Assembly (NCBI GenBank): GCA_014773175.1
Contig: VXCM01000991.1
Location: 186,724-250,723 of the forward strand
DNA: 64,000 nt
Origin: Lucifuga dentata
Lineage: Eukaryota; Chordata; Actinopteri; Ophidiiformes; Bythitidae
Reading direction: 5' to 3'
The notes under the pieces are model-generated. The model worked only from the letters and a program-made list of their open reading frames with translations, did not search any database and had not been told where the DNA came from. Position numbers and translations under genes: made by a program. This document shows, piece by piece, positions 1-14,190 of the stretch (positions within the stretch are counted from its first letter, which is position 1; every line of letters begins with the position of its first letter).

Positions 1-160
1 GGGGGGGGGTGCCTGATGATGCCGAAACTAAATCAAGGACATATGTCTCAGGATCAAACACGTCCTCTCCTCAGGCATTCCTCTCAAACTGCAGGCCCCT
101 CTGTCAGCTAATGCCTAGCTAAGTTGTTCAAAGAAAACCCTGAGGAGAGAGTATTTATGC

Positions 161-164
<4 letters not shown>

Positions 165-205
<41 letters not shown>
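165..205. repeat. (GA)n microsatellite
   Basis: Uninterrupted GA dinucleotide run of about 41 bp, seen directly. Confidence 0.98.
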
Positions 206-208
<3 letters not shown>

Positions 209-1423
209 TGAAAACCCAAGAGGAGAGGAGAGTGTGAGCTCATATTCAAACAAAAACAAACACACACAAAGCCTAATCAATGATGAACAAGCAGGGCTGA
301 GTGCTGTGGGTGGCAGGAAAGGTCTGTGGGTTGCAGTGATGAGGGGCACCTGGATGATCCTCAAACAGCACTTTCCCTTTAACACAAAACAGCCAGGAGG
401 GTCTTAAATTGCATGATGTGGCTCTTGTAAATAAAAAAGTAGTAATACAGTAAATGTGCTGTGTAGTGCTGTGTGTTGCTGTGCAAAGGTTGCTTGTACA
501 GTATGCGTTGTGTGTGTGCATTTGTGTTCATACGTGAGTCTGAACAGTGCAGAAAAGAATGTTTACTTATGCAACAGTCGGTGTGTGACATGCGGGCATA
601 TTGATTTCTTTTCAGTGGGTCTCCTTTGGACTGACTCTCTTTATATGAGACTTCATTCTGTGTGTTTCCATTACACGCCTATGTATGAAAGCCAATGAAC
701 CATGTTTTCAGCAAGCTCTAATTGTTCGAGAAGGACAACCTTGAGACAACTTGCTGAAAACAGGGAAAGAATAACTCACCATTTCTCTGTTATCTGTTGA
801 CAGTCAGACTTCAGATTAGAAAAAAATCTCTCAACAAACAGGTTCAACTGTAATGAATGGCCATGGGAACCTATCCAAGGCCAAAAAGTGCTGAGAACAG
901 GCAAACTGATGTTTATCTGTAACCACGTCAGTGAAGTGACATTGCTCTTCAGAAAATTCCCACTACTGTTTGAATAAATGCCCTCAACTGCTTTACCTAA
1001 AGATACGACACAGAGAAAAAGACATACTAAATACTGGAGCATTTGCTAGTCAGAGGCAAATAAATATTGTGAGGTCAGTCAAGGAAGATTCTTTCTTTAC
1101 GTTTCCGCTGCCTAAACCTCACTTCTAAACTTCTCCGCTCCTAAAGTGTTCTGATAATGATGCAGTAGCAGCAAAGAAGCCTCAGGGAAGCTGCATGAAT
1201 GAAAGGGACAACCTTCTCACCTTCTAATGTGAAAAAGCTTAAATTAAGACTAAAAATTGGCATGGGAAAGTGGGAAAAAAAATGATATTAAAGGATATAA
1301 TTATATATACATTAATACATTACATGCAATAATTACAATAGTCTATTGGAGAACACACCAAAACATTAAAGTCAACTTTAGAAGCTTTACTGCTTTACAG
1401 CTTTACTGTTACAAAAAACAAAT

Positions 1424-1457
1424 ATAAATAAAATAAATAAATAAATAAATAAATAAA
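1424..1457. repeat. (AAAT)n microsatellite
   Basis: About eight AAAT units; the AT-rich flanks make the exact edge arbitrary. Confidence 0.9.
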
Positions 1458-1506
1458 AACCAAAACATGCTCTTGCATGTAAGCCATGCACCCAAGGCAA
1501 AGAATT

Positions 1507-2209
1507 ATAGCCCAGATTTATAAACAGTAACACGATTTACTGCATCACTATGCGCAAATATCATGGCGCAACCATGTTCCCTCATTCATAAACACCTGTT
1601 ACCGACATATTTTAATGTTTGCCTTGAAAGATATGTTACTGTGATATTTCTTTATTTACATGTCATGGTAGCTATTCATAAAACAAACTGACACGCAGAA
1701 ATTAAGACGCATTTCATTTCGGTGGTAAATTTCAGCGGTATGAAATCTGGACAACGTCATTTAATACTGTATTTGCCTCATGTATTACTGATCAGTAACT
1801 TTGATAAACTCACTCAGCTAATCAGTCAGTTTTTAAATGGTGAGTTTTGATCTGACCTCACACACGTTCTTGTGATGCTCTGTTCATTCGTTCATTCACA
1901 CACTACAGAGGTTATTATGCATGTTTTACTGTTATTTTAGTGTCAGTCTTTTAAAACAAGGAGCTCTAAAGCAGAATGTATATTTCTTTTGCCGATTTAT
2001 AGCTTTAAACCAGATGAATCAAGATAAATGGTGGCTGGTAAATATGCAGCAGCTCATTAACCCTGTCACACCCCTCACAACTACTTTAATGTGACACCGG
2101 TGCTCTGATTATCTTAGGAGAAGTTTTATGAATGAGCTTCAATTATCATGGCATGCATTTAGGGCAACGCTATACCCAAAGCGCCATTTTTTTATGAATC
2201 TGCCCCTAT
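1507..2209. mobile_element. Putative non-autonomous DNA element with short terminal inverted repeats
   Basis: The left end ATAGCCCAGATTTATAAA and the reverse complement of the right end, ATAGGGGCAGATTCATAAA, match at nearly every position, enclosing about 0.7 kb. There is no open frame of note inside, so it would be a MITE or internally deleted element. The superfamily is not assigned and no convincing target-site duplication was identified. Confidence 0.45.
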
Positions 2210-4548
2210 GTGTTAGCAGGTTACATAATGTACTATTCAAAATTTTAAACATAAACTTGTGGTAGCAGCTAATTAAACAAATACACTGTGCAGGCTTTAA
2301 AAACAAATGAGAATGCAGAGACAGATGTGCCCAAAAAAAAAAAAAGGCACTATGTTCTTGTATCTTACTACCTTTACCTGGAGAGAGACATGTAGGGTGA
2401 CACAAAGGGTGGCAAGGAGATGAGAAGGGGACTTATTAGAAGATGAGGCGAGAAGCGTGGTGAATCAGTGGCTAATCCTCCGTTTCCTCTAAGCCTGTGT
2501 AATTAGGACATGGGGGATTGCACTGTGACAGAGGGTGCTTCTGGACTGCCTTGCTTTCTTCTCCCTTTTGTTGATTTCTTCCCTCTTTAGCCTGGGTTTC
2601 TGGCAGTTTTTCATCTAAATATAACATGCTTCTGCCATGCGTGTGTGTGTTACTTGTCTTTTGTGTGAACATCTCTTAGCATGTTCACTTCTAAGTAACA
2701 TAAAGAGACACCGCATGTCTACACCATGTTTTATTTGTGCTCATTACCACCTACTGTTTGCATCTCTGGAAAAGGAACTCACTTTTTGCTGTTTTGGTTA
2801 CTGTGAGACACCCTTAGATTATATTTGGGCATATTTGTGGGAATCAAAAGGGCTGTTTGAGTCAGACCCCTCTCTTTCCACGCACACATATATACGCAGA
2901 CAATGAACCAACAATTTTTCAAGGTGTCAATAACTAAAAGGCCTTACAAGACAACAAAGTATAGACCAGACAAGAGACCACAAAGGCTGATCAGCATCCT
3001 TCTGCCTGTTAATAGCCTTAATCTACTTCCTTTCCCCAGTAGACAGCAAGAAAGTTGCCTTGGCCCATTTAGAGAGATGGTAAGCATCAGTAAAATAAGG
3101 AAAAAAAAAAACAAAAAACAGAATGAGCAAGAAAGACAGAGAGAAGGAACAGGGCAGGGAATTAAAAAATTAAGCTGAGAGAATCTGACTCACCAGCTCA
3201 TTACTGAAATCCTGTTTCTATTCGAGGGGGAAAAAACTGGTTTAAAACACCCTATTAAAGAACGAATGAAGGAAAATCTTTTGTTGCTAATTCACAAAGG
3301 GTCATCTTTTGATGTCCTTCGCTCCAGTGGTTTTTTTTTTTTTTTACATTTTAGCCTTGCAGTTATAATGATGTTATTTCCAACATTCATGATTTGTGGG
3401 ATCTCTTCTTAAACTGATTGGATTTACTCCATAAAATGACATCCTGTAGCTCTGTCCTGATGACCAGCCTCAAACAAGAACAAACTGATCACTGTTGAAG
3501 CTTCATTCAGACAATCCATACAACACCACAATCCACCAGACATCACAATCCTGTCACATTTGCTGAATTTAATCACATTCTTCTATTCTTTCTCTCTGTT
3601 TGTCACTCTCTTTTGAACAAAGGGATTTGAATAACTCAGAGTGTCATGGCTTTGTGCAAGTAATCATTCCCATGTGTGCTGCTTTAGCAGGATTAGGGAA
3701 AGTGCATTTGCCTCAACAGAAAATTGCTGTAATACAACAACACTTTCACATATACACACTATAGGTTCTGTAGTATGTAGACTTTTTTTTTTATTTGGAA
3801 CTCTTTCATGTAGGATGAAGCAAATTAACACAGCGAGACAGACAGTCAAAAAAGACAGACATTCAGTAAGCCTTATATTTGGCTTCCAGCTGCCACTGCC
3901 AACACCTTCCCCTCCATGGCTCAAACAGCTCGAACACAATAAAAACTCAGTGGGTAGGTACAGCATGTCGGGAGCCATGACATGCAAGCCTCATGAAATC
4001 AAACAGGGGCTGAAACCTTGTGGAATGTGTTGGAATGGCAGTGAGACACATGGCTGAAGGATATTCTTGACTTGGGGCTATGAGGAATGTCTCAAAGCTC
4101 AAGGTAATGGAAAAAGACAAAGATTTTGTGTTGGACATATGAGGTTTCATATAACACAACTATACACATTTGGATTTGGAAAAACACAGAATGCAGAAAG
4201 AAAACAGCCTGGATGAAAAAGACAGCACTGAATTGTCTTTTTTTGGGAGGTTTGCTATTTAGGATTTATACTGTGAATCATAATATTAACACCTTAATCC
4301 CCAATGTTTTATAGGAAACAGGTGCAGAATCTGTGAAAAGCAGTTTGTGTGCGTGTCTTGCAATAATTGAGTAACAGCATGCATTAGCTTTGATATTTCC
4401 TGTTAAAACTGTGATTTTAAACATAGCAGATGAGACACCAGCTAGTTGTTTCCAAACAGAGTAAAGCTGACAGTCAGCTTACTTGGGTGTATAAACATTT
4501 TTATTCTACTTCCATTTTCACTCAGTAGAGCACAGAGAGCTGTCAGGC
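2210..4548. other. Intronic DNA without recognised gene
   Basis: AT-rich sequence with short homopolymers (A at about 2332-2345, T at about 3331-3346). Open frames here have no recognisable domain. Nothing else seen. Confidence 0.7.
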
Positions 4549-5133
4549 TTAAAGGACCGTACCACCGAAAATGCATGTTTGAACCCAATATGCAATCCGT
4601 ATGCATGTTGTGTTATTGACAATCATTTCCCAAAATAGCTACTTTAGCGGAACATTTCAGCATTTTTTTCCAGCCTCCCTTCCAGACTGCCATTGGCTTC
4701 AGTTTATAGTATGCTATTAAAATCATCTTGTAGAGACTTGAAACATGCTTGAGATACATAATCCATCAGAACAAGCAATAGTTTATTAGGTTTTTTTGTC
4801 AATGTAACTTTATTTAACAGATCCAACATGGAAGACACGAAAGACAATTTATGTCTCTGCCAGGGAATATAGTCCCAGGAGAAGTCAGCTTTTACTGAGA
4901 AATTAAAATAGCAATATCTTCTATAATTATGCATAAGTGTTAGAAGGCAAACCATTCAATTTTAAGGTGGGTGTATCCCCTGAATATTTGATTTTGAAAT
5001 ATTAGGGGGGATTTAGTAAAATAAAACTAAAATAAAGTTTTATGTTTTGGAAATTTGCTGTCAGTAACATAATGTGTATGCGGGTTGCATATCTTGGGCT
5101 CAAACATGCACAGCCACCGGTATGGTCCTTTAA
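4549..5133 (+). mobile_element. TTAA-flanked MITE, copy 1 (most complete)
   Basis: Flanked by TTAA on both sides (4549-4552 and 5130-5133), with inverted ends AGGACCGTACC and GGTATGGTCCT. The 577-bp interior has no intact ORF. A diagnostic internal block, TCCCAGGAGAAG near 4873, recurs in the copies at 30.2 kb and, inverted and diverged, at 61.4 kb. TTAA target duplication is typical of piggyBac-type elements, but a TA duplication with a longer inverted repeat cannot be excluded, so the superfamily is inference. Confidence 0.75.
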
Positions 5134-8100
5134 CTACAGTTTGATTCAGTGCAATAATTTACATAAAAGTGTGCACTATTCCTATGTAATAGAGAGGAAT
5201 GTGAAAATCAAGTTTGGCTAAATTAATAATATGCGTAATCAGTTCAGAATACTAAAAAGGTACACTGTGAAATTTTGATCAATGTAAATTTCCTTTGCAC
5301 TGTACATGACACTGATACTGTGTGAAGTTCAGATCAAATAGTATCATGACCTGCAGTAATGAAATGGATTGGCCCTCAGCCTGCCTGCTTAGCACTGCAA
5401 CACAACTACCAAACAGGAGGAAGAACAGTGAAGACGCACTACCTGTGAGCCCGCTTCCCAGGCTGCACCAATTCAGCTCCATCCTCCAGCACGTGCACTT
5501 GAGACTAATATGCGCAGTAAAAAAGTGTACACTTTCACATGCAGGCATTTGATCAATTGTGCCAATGAACGTCAGTGTAGCCCCCCCTAAGGATATTGGC
5601 GGGTGTTGAACGGAGGCTAAGTGGAGAGATGGAGGGAGGTAGGTTGAGTCGATGGTGTTGGCTTTCTCAGCCCTGGGGCCTAACACATTTAGCGAGCTAA
5701 CTGACACACTTTGGATGTATTAGCCACAGTGAGCTCTGCCAACCTCTCCACTCTTTCTCCTGCACCTCCTCCTCTTCTCCCATCACCGTCTGTCACTACC
5801 ATCTCCTCTCCATGCACGGCTGAGGAGCATGCCTTGTGTTTCAGCAACATTGCTTTAGCATTGATGTTTCGCCATGCCTCAGCTAAATTGGTGTTGCTGT
5901 CTAGACACTGGTTGCTTGTGTCTCTGTGTGGATAAACATACGCACACACGAACACTCTCACTCGTCTGTTTATAAGTATGATTAGATTAAAAGAAACTGA
6001 CGGAAATGCAATAACGGTCTATTAGTCTGCCCGTCAGGGGGGATAATCATTTCAAATAGAAATGTGCTTTCCATCTCACTATCTAATTTCTACTTTCTTT
6101 GCCTCTCCATCTGTTTCACTCCTGAGACTGGTGGATTATGAGTATGAGGCTTTAAAATAGACTGAGTTCAAGTCCAGGCCACTGCAATAAAACAAATAAA
6201 CAGAAATATATTTGTTTACTGGTTTACTGACTCAGCGTCAGTAAACCCAGAGGCTAGAGGACCCCAGTTCTTTTTGAAAAATAAATGCACTGAATTTGAA
6301 GATGAGAAAAACAACCCTCTTCAATCCATGCTGTCCAACTCTATACTGTGGTTTAAGATTAGGGTCAAAGATTAGAAGGCTTAAACAAGATAAGAATGGG
6401 ATTATATGAGCTCAGAGATGTAAAATTACAGATCACAGAAATGGTGACAACACACCTGAAATGTAAACAGACTCATAACATGGCAGCCACCTGTGCTGCT
6501 GGACAATCCCACCATCAGCAGGGGACAAAAAAAAAAAAAAAAAAAAAAAAACAACAACAATGTATTCCTGATGAGAGACAGGGAGAGAGGGAAGTGGATA
6601 TTATGGATGCAACATCCAATATTCCAGAGAGGGATTCAGTGCACATCAAAGGCTGCCTCTGCAGTAAGTCTGTTAGATTTGGGATTAATGGACTCCAGAG
6701 GGGCCTGGACACACACAAACAGTCATACACACACACATACACACACAAAATCCACTACCATAACACTGCCTGATAAGATTCACAACCCAGGCTAGCGAAG
6801 CACTGCAGTGCAGAGTATATCTACTCTAGTACACTCCACAGTAGTCTCTGTACTGCAGCATGATACTGTGTTACAACATGCTGGCAGTTCATGAAGGGAC
6901 TGAGTGTAATTTCTAATCATTCTAGAATATTTATAATATCAAATCTTCAACTGTTCTGATGTCTGAAGAGCAAGATTTCTCTGTGTTCTGCACAGACTCT
7001 TGATTCATGTCCATTACATGACCATTATGGTGTCTGGATAGGTTTTTACTTTGCCTATCAAATGACAGAGTACGTGCACAAGCACGTACACAAATACACA
7101 CACGCAGAGGCATGCATAAATGCAGACGCAACCGTATGTTTTTGCCTGCAAGCTCCAATGAGTTCATGTAAATTATAAAAATGCAAATTCTGCTGGTAAG
7201 GCTCATCTGTCCTCTGATGCATTTTAAGGCAAACAGAACAAAATGGGGAAAACCCACAGTGAATCTATCACGAGCTATCTTTCAACAGCCAGCAACACAG
7301 CTTAATCCCAAACCTGACTGCCTTTCCACCCCAATGCACGCCCTTCCCCCAAATCTGCCTCTCCCTTTTGCATCCCTTGCCCTCTGGGCTAAAACCACAG
7401 GTGCAGGCGAATACAAACCACTGGGTGGAAAATGCTCATTGACAGCATTCTGGTGTGTTTGCGATTGGTCAGTGAACAATGAGGGAGTTTCCTAAGCCAC
7501 TTGTCGTACTGATGGAACAGCTGGATACCAACACCAGACACAGATTAGGGTAGGACGAGACCATGCGGAAAAGGGAATTCATAACAAAAATGAGAATTCA
7601 GCAAAGCTTAAGCTCAAAATCATTTTGCAAACTCTGTGTGAGTAGCAAAGTAAACACAATGTTCACAAAGAACAGAAAGCTAAACTTAGATATCTGGAAG
7701 CCTTGTTGCACAGTTACAATTTTAAATTATATTTTACACAACAAATGTGTTTTTGTATTAAACAATGTCGACTGATGAAGCAGGACTTGTCACATTCTAC
7801 TGTCACTTGGAAAACGACTATATTTATTCATATATTCAGGTTCAAGTGGTCATAATTTAGCAGCTCAAAGACAGCTCATAGTGAAAAGCGAAGATGGTGG
7901 CAATCACCTGTTGTTATGTCTTGAATTTTGATGTGGTTGCCTAGATACAAGGAAAGTGAGAGTGTATATTTTCCCTCAGACGATATGTACTAATTCAGTG
8001 GCTCAGTCATCTGTTCTCTTTTGAGCCCCAACATATAGAGACATGAGTGTATGCATGTTCATACAATCACAAATGCACTGCAAATATACACCAAACTGAC

Positions 8101-8252
8101 TCTCATCTACATCATCATCATCATCATCATCTTAAGCAGCATTATCACAGTCTAGGGGACTAGATTATCCCTAGGTTCAAATCTTCATCCTCTTTCATCC
8201 CCTCTTGGGAGGGGATGAGAGGCAGCAAACGGGATGGGAGTGGGTGGATTTT

Positions 8253-8299
<47 letters not shown>

Positions 8300-9539
8300 A
8301 CAATCACCCAGATTTCCTACATTTTAATCAAGGCAGATTTTGATCAGTTTCAAGGACAGATGGACAACTGTTTTCAAAGCATCACCATGGAGTGTGCATC
8401 ACGCTTTCTAGGATCTAGAATGATTCTCCAGTATAGGAGAAAGCCAAACCATCCAACACTGTTTCTCATATTTCATCTATTATAAAATAATCCCAGTAAT
8501 GCTTATTTTGGGAAATGTAGATACAGCTGCAGCCATTGCGGTTAATATTATTCAAGTATGATGACTGTAATGGAGCCTCGTAAAAGAGTGTGTGGAATTG
8601 ATAAGTTAAGAAAACCCAGAAGTAAAGTGTGAATTTGTGAAATTATCTGGGAATGAATCTAGTGCTAATTCACAGGAGTAACAATATATTGATCATGGAC
8701 TAGCATTTTCCCTTAAAACCTATTAGAGAAAAAAACCACACATCTGTAAAATACTTCGCTATCTCCATCTCCGTGATCAGAATAAAAATAAGGTGTATGT
8801 GCATACAAAAAGAGAACATGCAAATACCCATAAGCACTCTATAAAGATCCATTTTGGTTCTTTAAACTGCAAGCTTTCAAAAGCTCCATAATAGATCTTT
8901 GTTGTGGTCTGAGGTGGGACTTTGAGGTCAACTGTTAATTGGCTGCTGGTAATTACAGATGTATCTCAACCTTGCTGACACTGTTCCTGGGGCTTTGGAG
9001 AACTGCCTTGCAACCAATGCACAACTGAGATTAGTGTAATGCATAAATTACACAACTCTTTTTTAAGACACTGGAATCAGACTTAATGTTAGGTCTAACC
9101 TGATTCTCATCCTGTCATGGAGCCCTTTTTATGGATATCTCTCAGTTGTGACATATGCTGCAACGTTTGAGATTTGCAGCACATGGATTGAGGTTAAAAG
9201 TGAATTGTGGCCAAGGGGACCATATACAATAATATGAGTGTTCATGGCATCCTTTTCCCTCTCCACTCCATTTAAATGTTCACCTCCATCATCTCTGCAG
9301 CTATTTACCCCGTTACCAGTAGCCATGTGGATGTATTTTTTTCCCCCTCAGTGGGGCTGTGAGGCATTACAGGGACAATAGCAGCCACCCAATTAAAGCT
9401 ACGTTGGCCTTGCAATTCCTCAAGGTATTGCCATGTGACAGTTTAATTAACCAAACCGCTTATCTTAATTTACCAGGATCAAAAAGTAACAAACTGAGGT
9501 TATCACAGAAAAACACTCCGAGTCGTAGTAGTCTACAAG

Positions 9540-9540
<1 letters not shown>
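5134..9540. other. Intronic DNA without recognised gene
   Basis: Contains a poly-A tract leading into CAA repeats (about 6528-6560), an ATC repeat (8110-8131) and a GT repeat (8254-8298). The longest open frames (for example 5279-5707 minus) have no recognisable domain and no supporting splice context. Confidence 0.65.
8254..8298. repeat. (GT)n microsatellite
   Basis: Pure GT run of about 45 bp. Confidence 0.98.

Positions 9541-9582
<42 letters not shown>
9541..9582. repeat. (CA)n microsatellite
   Basis: Pure CA run of about 42 bp. The open frame across it only spells histidine-threonine repeats. Confidence 0.98.
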
Positions 9583-9592
<10 letters not shown>

Positions 9593-9994
9593 AATATTCT
9601 CCCTCAATCTGTCTTTCTTCTCAAATGCAGTCAATGTTACAATACGTATAGTATATAAAAGAAACATCTGAGGAAACTCATAACGTTAGCTAACTGTGGC
9701 TAAAAGCTCAGATACACTAAGTACTATTACTCTTTGTGTGAAAGTATTAATGCCCATAACCACAGCTGCAAGTTACAATCCATTTACACCATTTATATCT
9801 GAGTGCCAGTGAGTGTGTTTGTGTTGTGTGCATACATGAGTGTGTGCAGACATGCCTCAACAGGTTCTGTATAAGTGATTTTACATTTATAGGTTTTTCT
9901 TTTAAATGTAAACTGGTGGTAACTGACTGACTGCAGGGAGCCCTGCACCATGCTACTTCAGCTAGTCTCCCACAGAGCCAACCTGCTGTCCTCT

Positions 9995-10054
9995 CCATCC
10001 ATCCATCCATCCATCCATCCATCCATATATCCATCCATATATCCATCCACCCAT
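9995..10054. repeat. (CCAT)n microsatellite, imperfect
   Basis: About 15 units with two ATAT interruptions near 10026 and 10040. Confidence 0.95.
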
Positions 10055-11938
10055 GAGTTCTTCTCTTCATTTGATCTTTGTTAACTGCCATATTTCTTTT
10101 TTTTTTGTAACTTTTTGTTTGCCACTTCTGCTCCTCTATTCACCCTTTATCAGCTCTTTTTTTTCCTTCTTTTGTAGCATTCACTATGGTTGCATGACCA
10201 ACTTCCCCTCGCCTTGCTTTAGCATTTCCCTTTCTTCAAGTACTCCACTTTTATATCCATTATATATAAAATACTGCAGGCCATGGATGAGAAGACATTA
10301 CTAAAGAAGTAGTCCTGATGCCTCAGACAGGCCAGGCTTATTTATCTCTCTGGTTCCTGATGCAGAGTAACATGGGGAAACAAAGCCCCAGGGCACCACA
10401 AATATTCATTCACATCAGCCAAGGAAACGGCCTGGACAGCAGACGCTTTACTTCTAGCTTACTGATTTACTTAAATTTCTGTTGATGTGCAATATTTCAG
10501 CTGCAAAAGTCTAGGTTTTCACAGAGGATGTTGTGCTCTGTCAAGCAGGATGAGTCTAGAATTTTAACTTGGTATCTACAAGTGTTATTAATCACCAACT
10601 GATTCCTGGTTGTTATTTGAGAATATATTAAGTTTGATAACTACTGAGGGACACCATGTATGAAAAGTATGCTAACTCAAAGAAGCAGCTTTGGTCTTAT
10701 AAAATGAAACACACGTGTAATTTCAGATGCATGTGAAAAAAGATGAGAGCCTCCCATGACTTCACCTCCTACAGTATTGTTACAGCTGAAATAATCAACA
10801 CCTTGAAATTGAGTGAGTGAGCTACGGGTGTGAATTACACACAATCAAAAATAAAAAGTGCAAGTTCTCTATCTTTCAATTAAGTATAGGTGGTTGATTT
10901 TGAAGCATTTTCAAGTAGTTGAGTGTTTTCATTTTTACACTAAGAGTTAAGTTATGAATTTAACTCTCAGCCATTAAAAATACAAAATGGAGCCAGCATA
11001 TGAAGGCTGAAATGAAAAATGTTGGTTCTAACTTGTTAATGTAAATAAAACCATGCATAAACATTTTACAAAAGTGTCTTAAAGGTGCAGTTCATAACTG
11101 TTTCATTATATAACTTGAAGGTATAGTATAGTATAGGTATAGTATAGGCATAGTATATAATTAAAGAATTAGATTTATAGTCAAAAACAGGATTTGGGTT
11201 TCTGATCTGATGATAAATATACAGTATGCCTGTTTTATGTCCTGTAATGACCTGCACATTTTGCCTTTATTTTTAGAATTTCAAAGACTTAAATTAACTC
11301 TGAAACTGGTATGTATGATTATTTGCATTTTTGGAAATGGTTAATTTTATCTTCTGACTTGGAGGATTTGGTCTTGTGGTATAAAAGAGATGCAAATAAA
11401 GAAACAAACACTGCTGTTCTGGCTACTATCAGAAACATATGATGACAGTAATTAAATTTAACATTTAATCCATTGATTAGTTCACTGGTAATGAATCTTT
11501 CACTTGATAAAAATGTCACAAACAATGACAAATGCCTATTATGAGATATGAACAACATGTGATCCATTAATGTCTTACACTTGTTAAATCTAATTTTACA
11601 ATGACAAAAGAAAGGAGCCAACTCTTTGCATTTCTGAAATGTCAGCATTAAGTTTGGTATTTTACCTTGATAAATGCTTCAAATTATTATTAAAAAAAAA
11701 AAAAAAAATGAACAGATTAACTTTCTGTTGATCAATTATCTGATTCATTGACCAATCCTTTCAACATTAGAGGATGATTATTCAGAAGAATAATTACAGA
11801 AAGAGTATGAATTTTTGCAGCATGTAAATCAGAATGAAGAGAAAGGATGAAAATATGACTGAAACAAGTCTGGAGAAGTAAAAGACACAATAAAAGCAAT
11901 GTAAAAAGAGTTGTTGAAGAGTTGTTATTGTTTAGAGT

Positions 11939-11940
<2 letters not shown>

Positions 11941-11984
<44 letters not shown>
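11941..11984. repeat. (CA)n microsatellite
   Basis: Pure CA run of about 44 bp. Confidence 0.98.
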
Positions 11985-11986
<2 letters not shown>

Positions 11987-14190
11987 TAGCAGGCTGTCCA
12001 TGGAAGAGGACAGATGGCAGTGGAATGGCTTTGGTCCAGGAAGTGACGATGTTCTGTATCATTATAATCTCCTCCCTAGCATCCTCCCTACTGCTGTGCT
12101 GGACAACATGTTTCACCTACTGCGAGCAGATACCAGAACAGCTCTGCTGCTGCTCTGTCACACACACTCTCAGAGAGGTGCTGCCACAACAACCTACCTT
12201 CTACTACAAGTGCGGTTGCATTTAACCTTTAACTTGTAAATAAGTAGTAATTTTTACAGGAATTTCACAGTCATTCATAATGCAGAAAAGCAGCATGCAC
12301 AAGGACAGTGTAAAGCCATAGCAGGGAAAGTATATTTATGTAGCCTTTTGCAGATCTGCCCCGGATTGTTTGACAATAGTCAACTGTCTCTCAAAGAGAC
12401 ATAAGTACAAGGTTGCACAACACTCAGTACATTTACATGCATACTATACTCTGATTTTTGCATTGCTGCAAATAAGGCAAAAATGCAGAGTAAAACATAC
12501 ATGAAGGGAATTAACAGGATTCGGTCAATCACTGAATCTACACGACTCATTGCTTAATCGGCTTAAGAGGGAAAGCACACCAGGTGAGGAAATGCATGCG
12601 GAGATTGCTTACATCAATTATAAGACAACAGATCATTTACATGCCTGAATAAATCAATTTACAATAGCAAATCTAGGTCTGTTACTTGGAGTACACCAAT
12701 GTCGATTTATGCCAGTTTTGATCTGATTATGATGTGTACATAACATTTGAAAAAAAAAAAAACAAAACTGTATTTATTGCCTTAATCGGAGAAGAGTCAA
12801 AGTTTTAATGCATTGATGACTTTTGTGTCACTTTTCAGCCTGTTTTGTTTTCACAAAAACTCAATTAGTGCCACCCACAAGCTGCAAACTGCAGACATCT
12901 TGGCACCCTGTATCAAACCCAGAGCCTTTATCTTGACGTATCTCGACATCAAATGTCATGAGAACATGCTAAGTGTTGCATGCTGTAATCACAAAGCTTT
13001 TCAGTGAGAAGCCTGAAAAAAACTCCTAAGCTGCACTGCCATAAGGGACAGCAAGTCAGTGTTAATTAATTTCTTATATAGCACAGACACCACCTACAAG
13101 GGTGCTGGTTGTGTGAATACAAAGAGAACAAATGAGAGCAGAGACATATCTGATGTGAGAATGGAGCTGATAACAACATGGATTCTCTCTCTCTCTCTCT
13201 CTCTGCTGTTTTGAGGAAATGTATTTAACATGTATGTGACAGAACCAGTTTGGTAGAGTTTTTTAGCAGTTAACTCTCAGCAGAGTGAAAACATGCATTC
13301 TTCATGATTAAGTACGTTACTAGTGTGTTTACAGCAAGCAAGTCTGTGTGCATGTATAAAGTGTAAACATGAAAATATGCAAACTAACGAAACTGCCAAA
13401 TCTCTTTCTGAGTGCTGCTACATGAGATGATCTATTAAACCAAACTCATTTAAGACTCCTGCCATAAAAAATGACAACCAAAAAAAAAAAAAAAAANAAA
13501 AAAAAAAAAAAAAATCACTTTTTCCAAGCTAAACAAAGACTTGTGTCATAAAAATTGTAGTTAATACATGCATATTCAACTTTAGATGCTGTTAAACCAG
13601 ATAAGGTAAAATTGACAACAGCAGTACATAAATCGCACTGAGGGTTTTACTGGGACTGATATTGAATGAAACTTTTAACAATATGGTTGAAAGAGTGAAT
13701 AACTTAAAATCTCCATGACTCTCAACTAATCCTCACACTTGGTTTTTTTAATACGCCTTCAATAACATTTCCACAGCCTTTAATGGCTTTGTGTGCTTCT
13801 TCAGTGTCTAATATGAGTGGCTACACACTTGGATTAATGTGCTGTAATGTTCTCATTACAGAGCTCTGTGGAAAGAGGGGGCTGGGCAGCACCAAGGGGC
13901 AGCAGTCCTCATGGGATAGCGCAGGAAAAACCCAATAACATAACACTCTCAGTGGGAGTTTTAGATGAGAAGTACAATCAATGAAAGAAAATAATCATGC
14001 AAAGGATGAAAATGAGACATATTTTTAACTCAGTGGTTCAATAAACATGCCATAATTATTCACTATGGCTACCAGCATAAATGGATAATGTCAGAGATTT
14101 ATAGCGCAGTGCTGAGAGTCTGAGATATTCATCAATCCTCTCTAACAACTGGTGCCATAATGCGTGAGATAGGCTTCACTGGCTGAATAA

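Larger units (their letters stand above)
1..1509. other. Intronic DNA without recognised gene
   Basis: Starts with a run of nine G. It contains a GA repeat (165-205), a 13-bp perfect stem with a 34-base loop (703-715 and 750-762) and an AAAT repeat (about 1424-1457). Nothing protein-like was recognised on either strand. Confidence 0.7.

Noticed and set aside
5279..5707. 142-codon minus-strand ORF
   Set aside because: No motif recognised, lies deep in pcdh17 intron 3, overlaps other-strand ORFs of similar quality.
8174..8185. tRNA B-box-like GGTTCAAATC
   Set aside because: No A box at the right distance and no cloverleaf around it.
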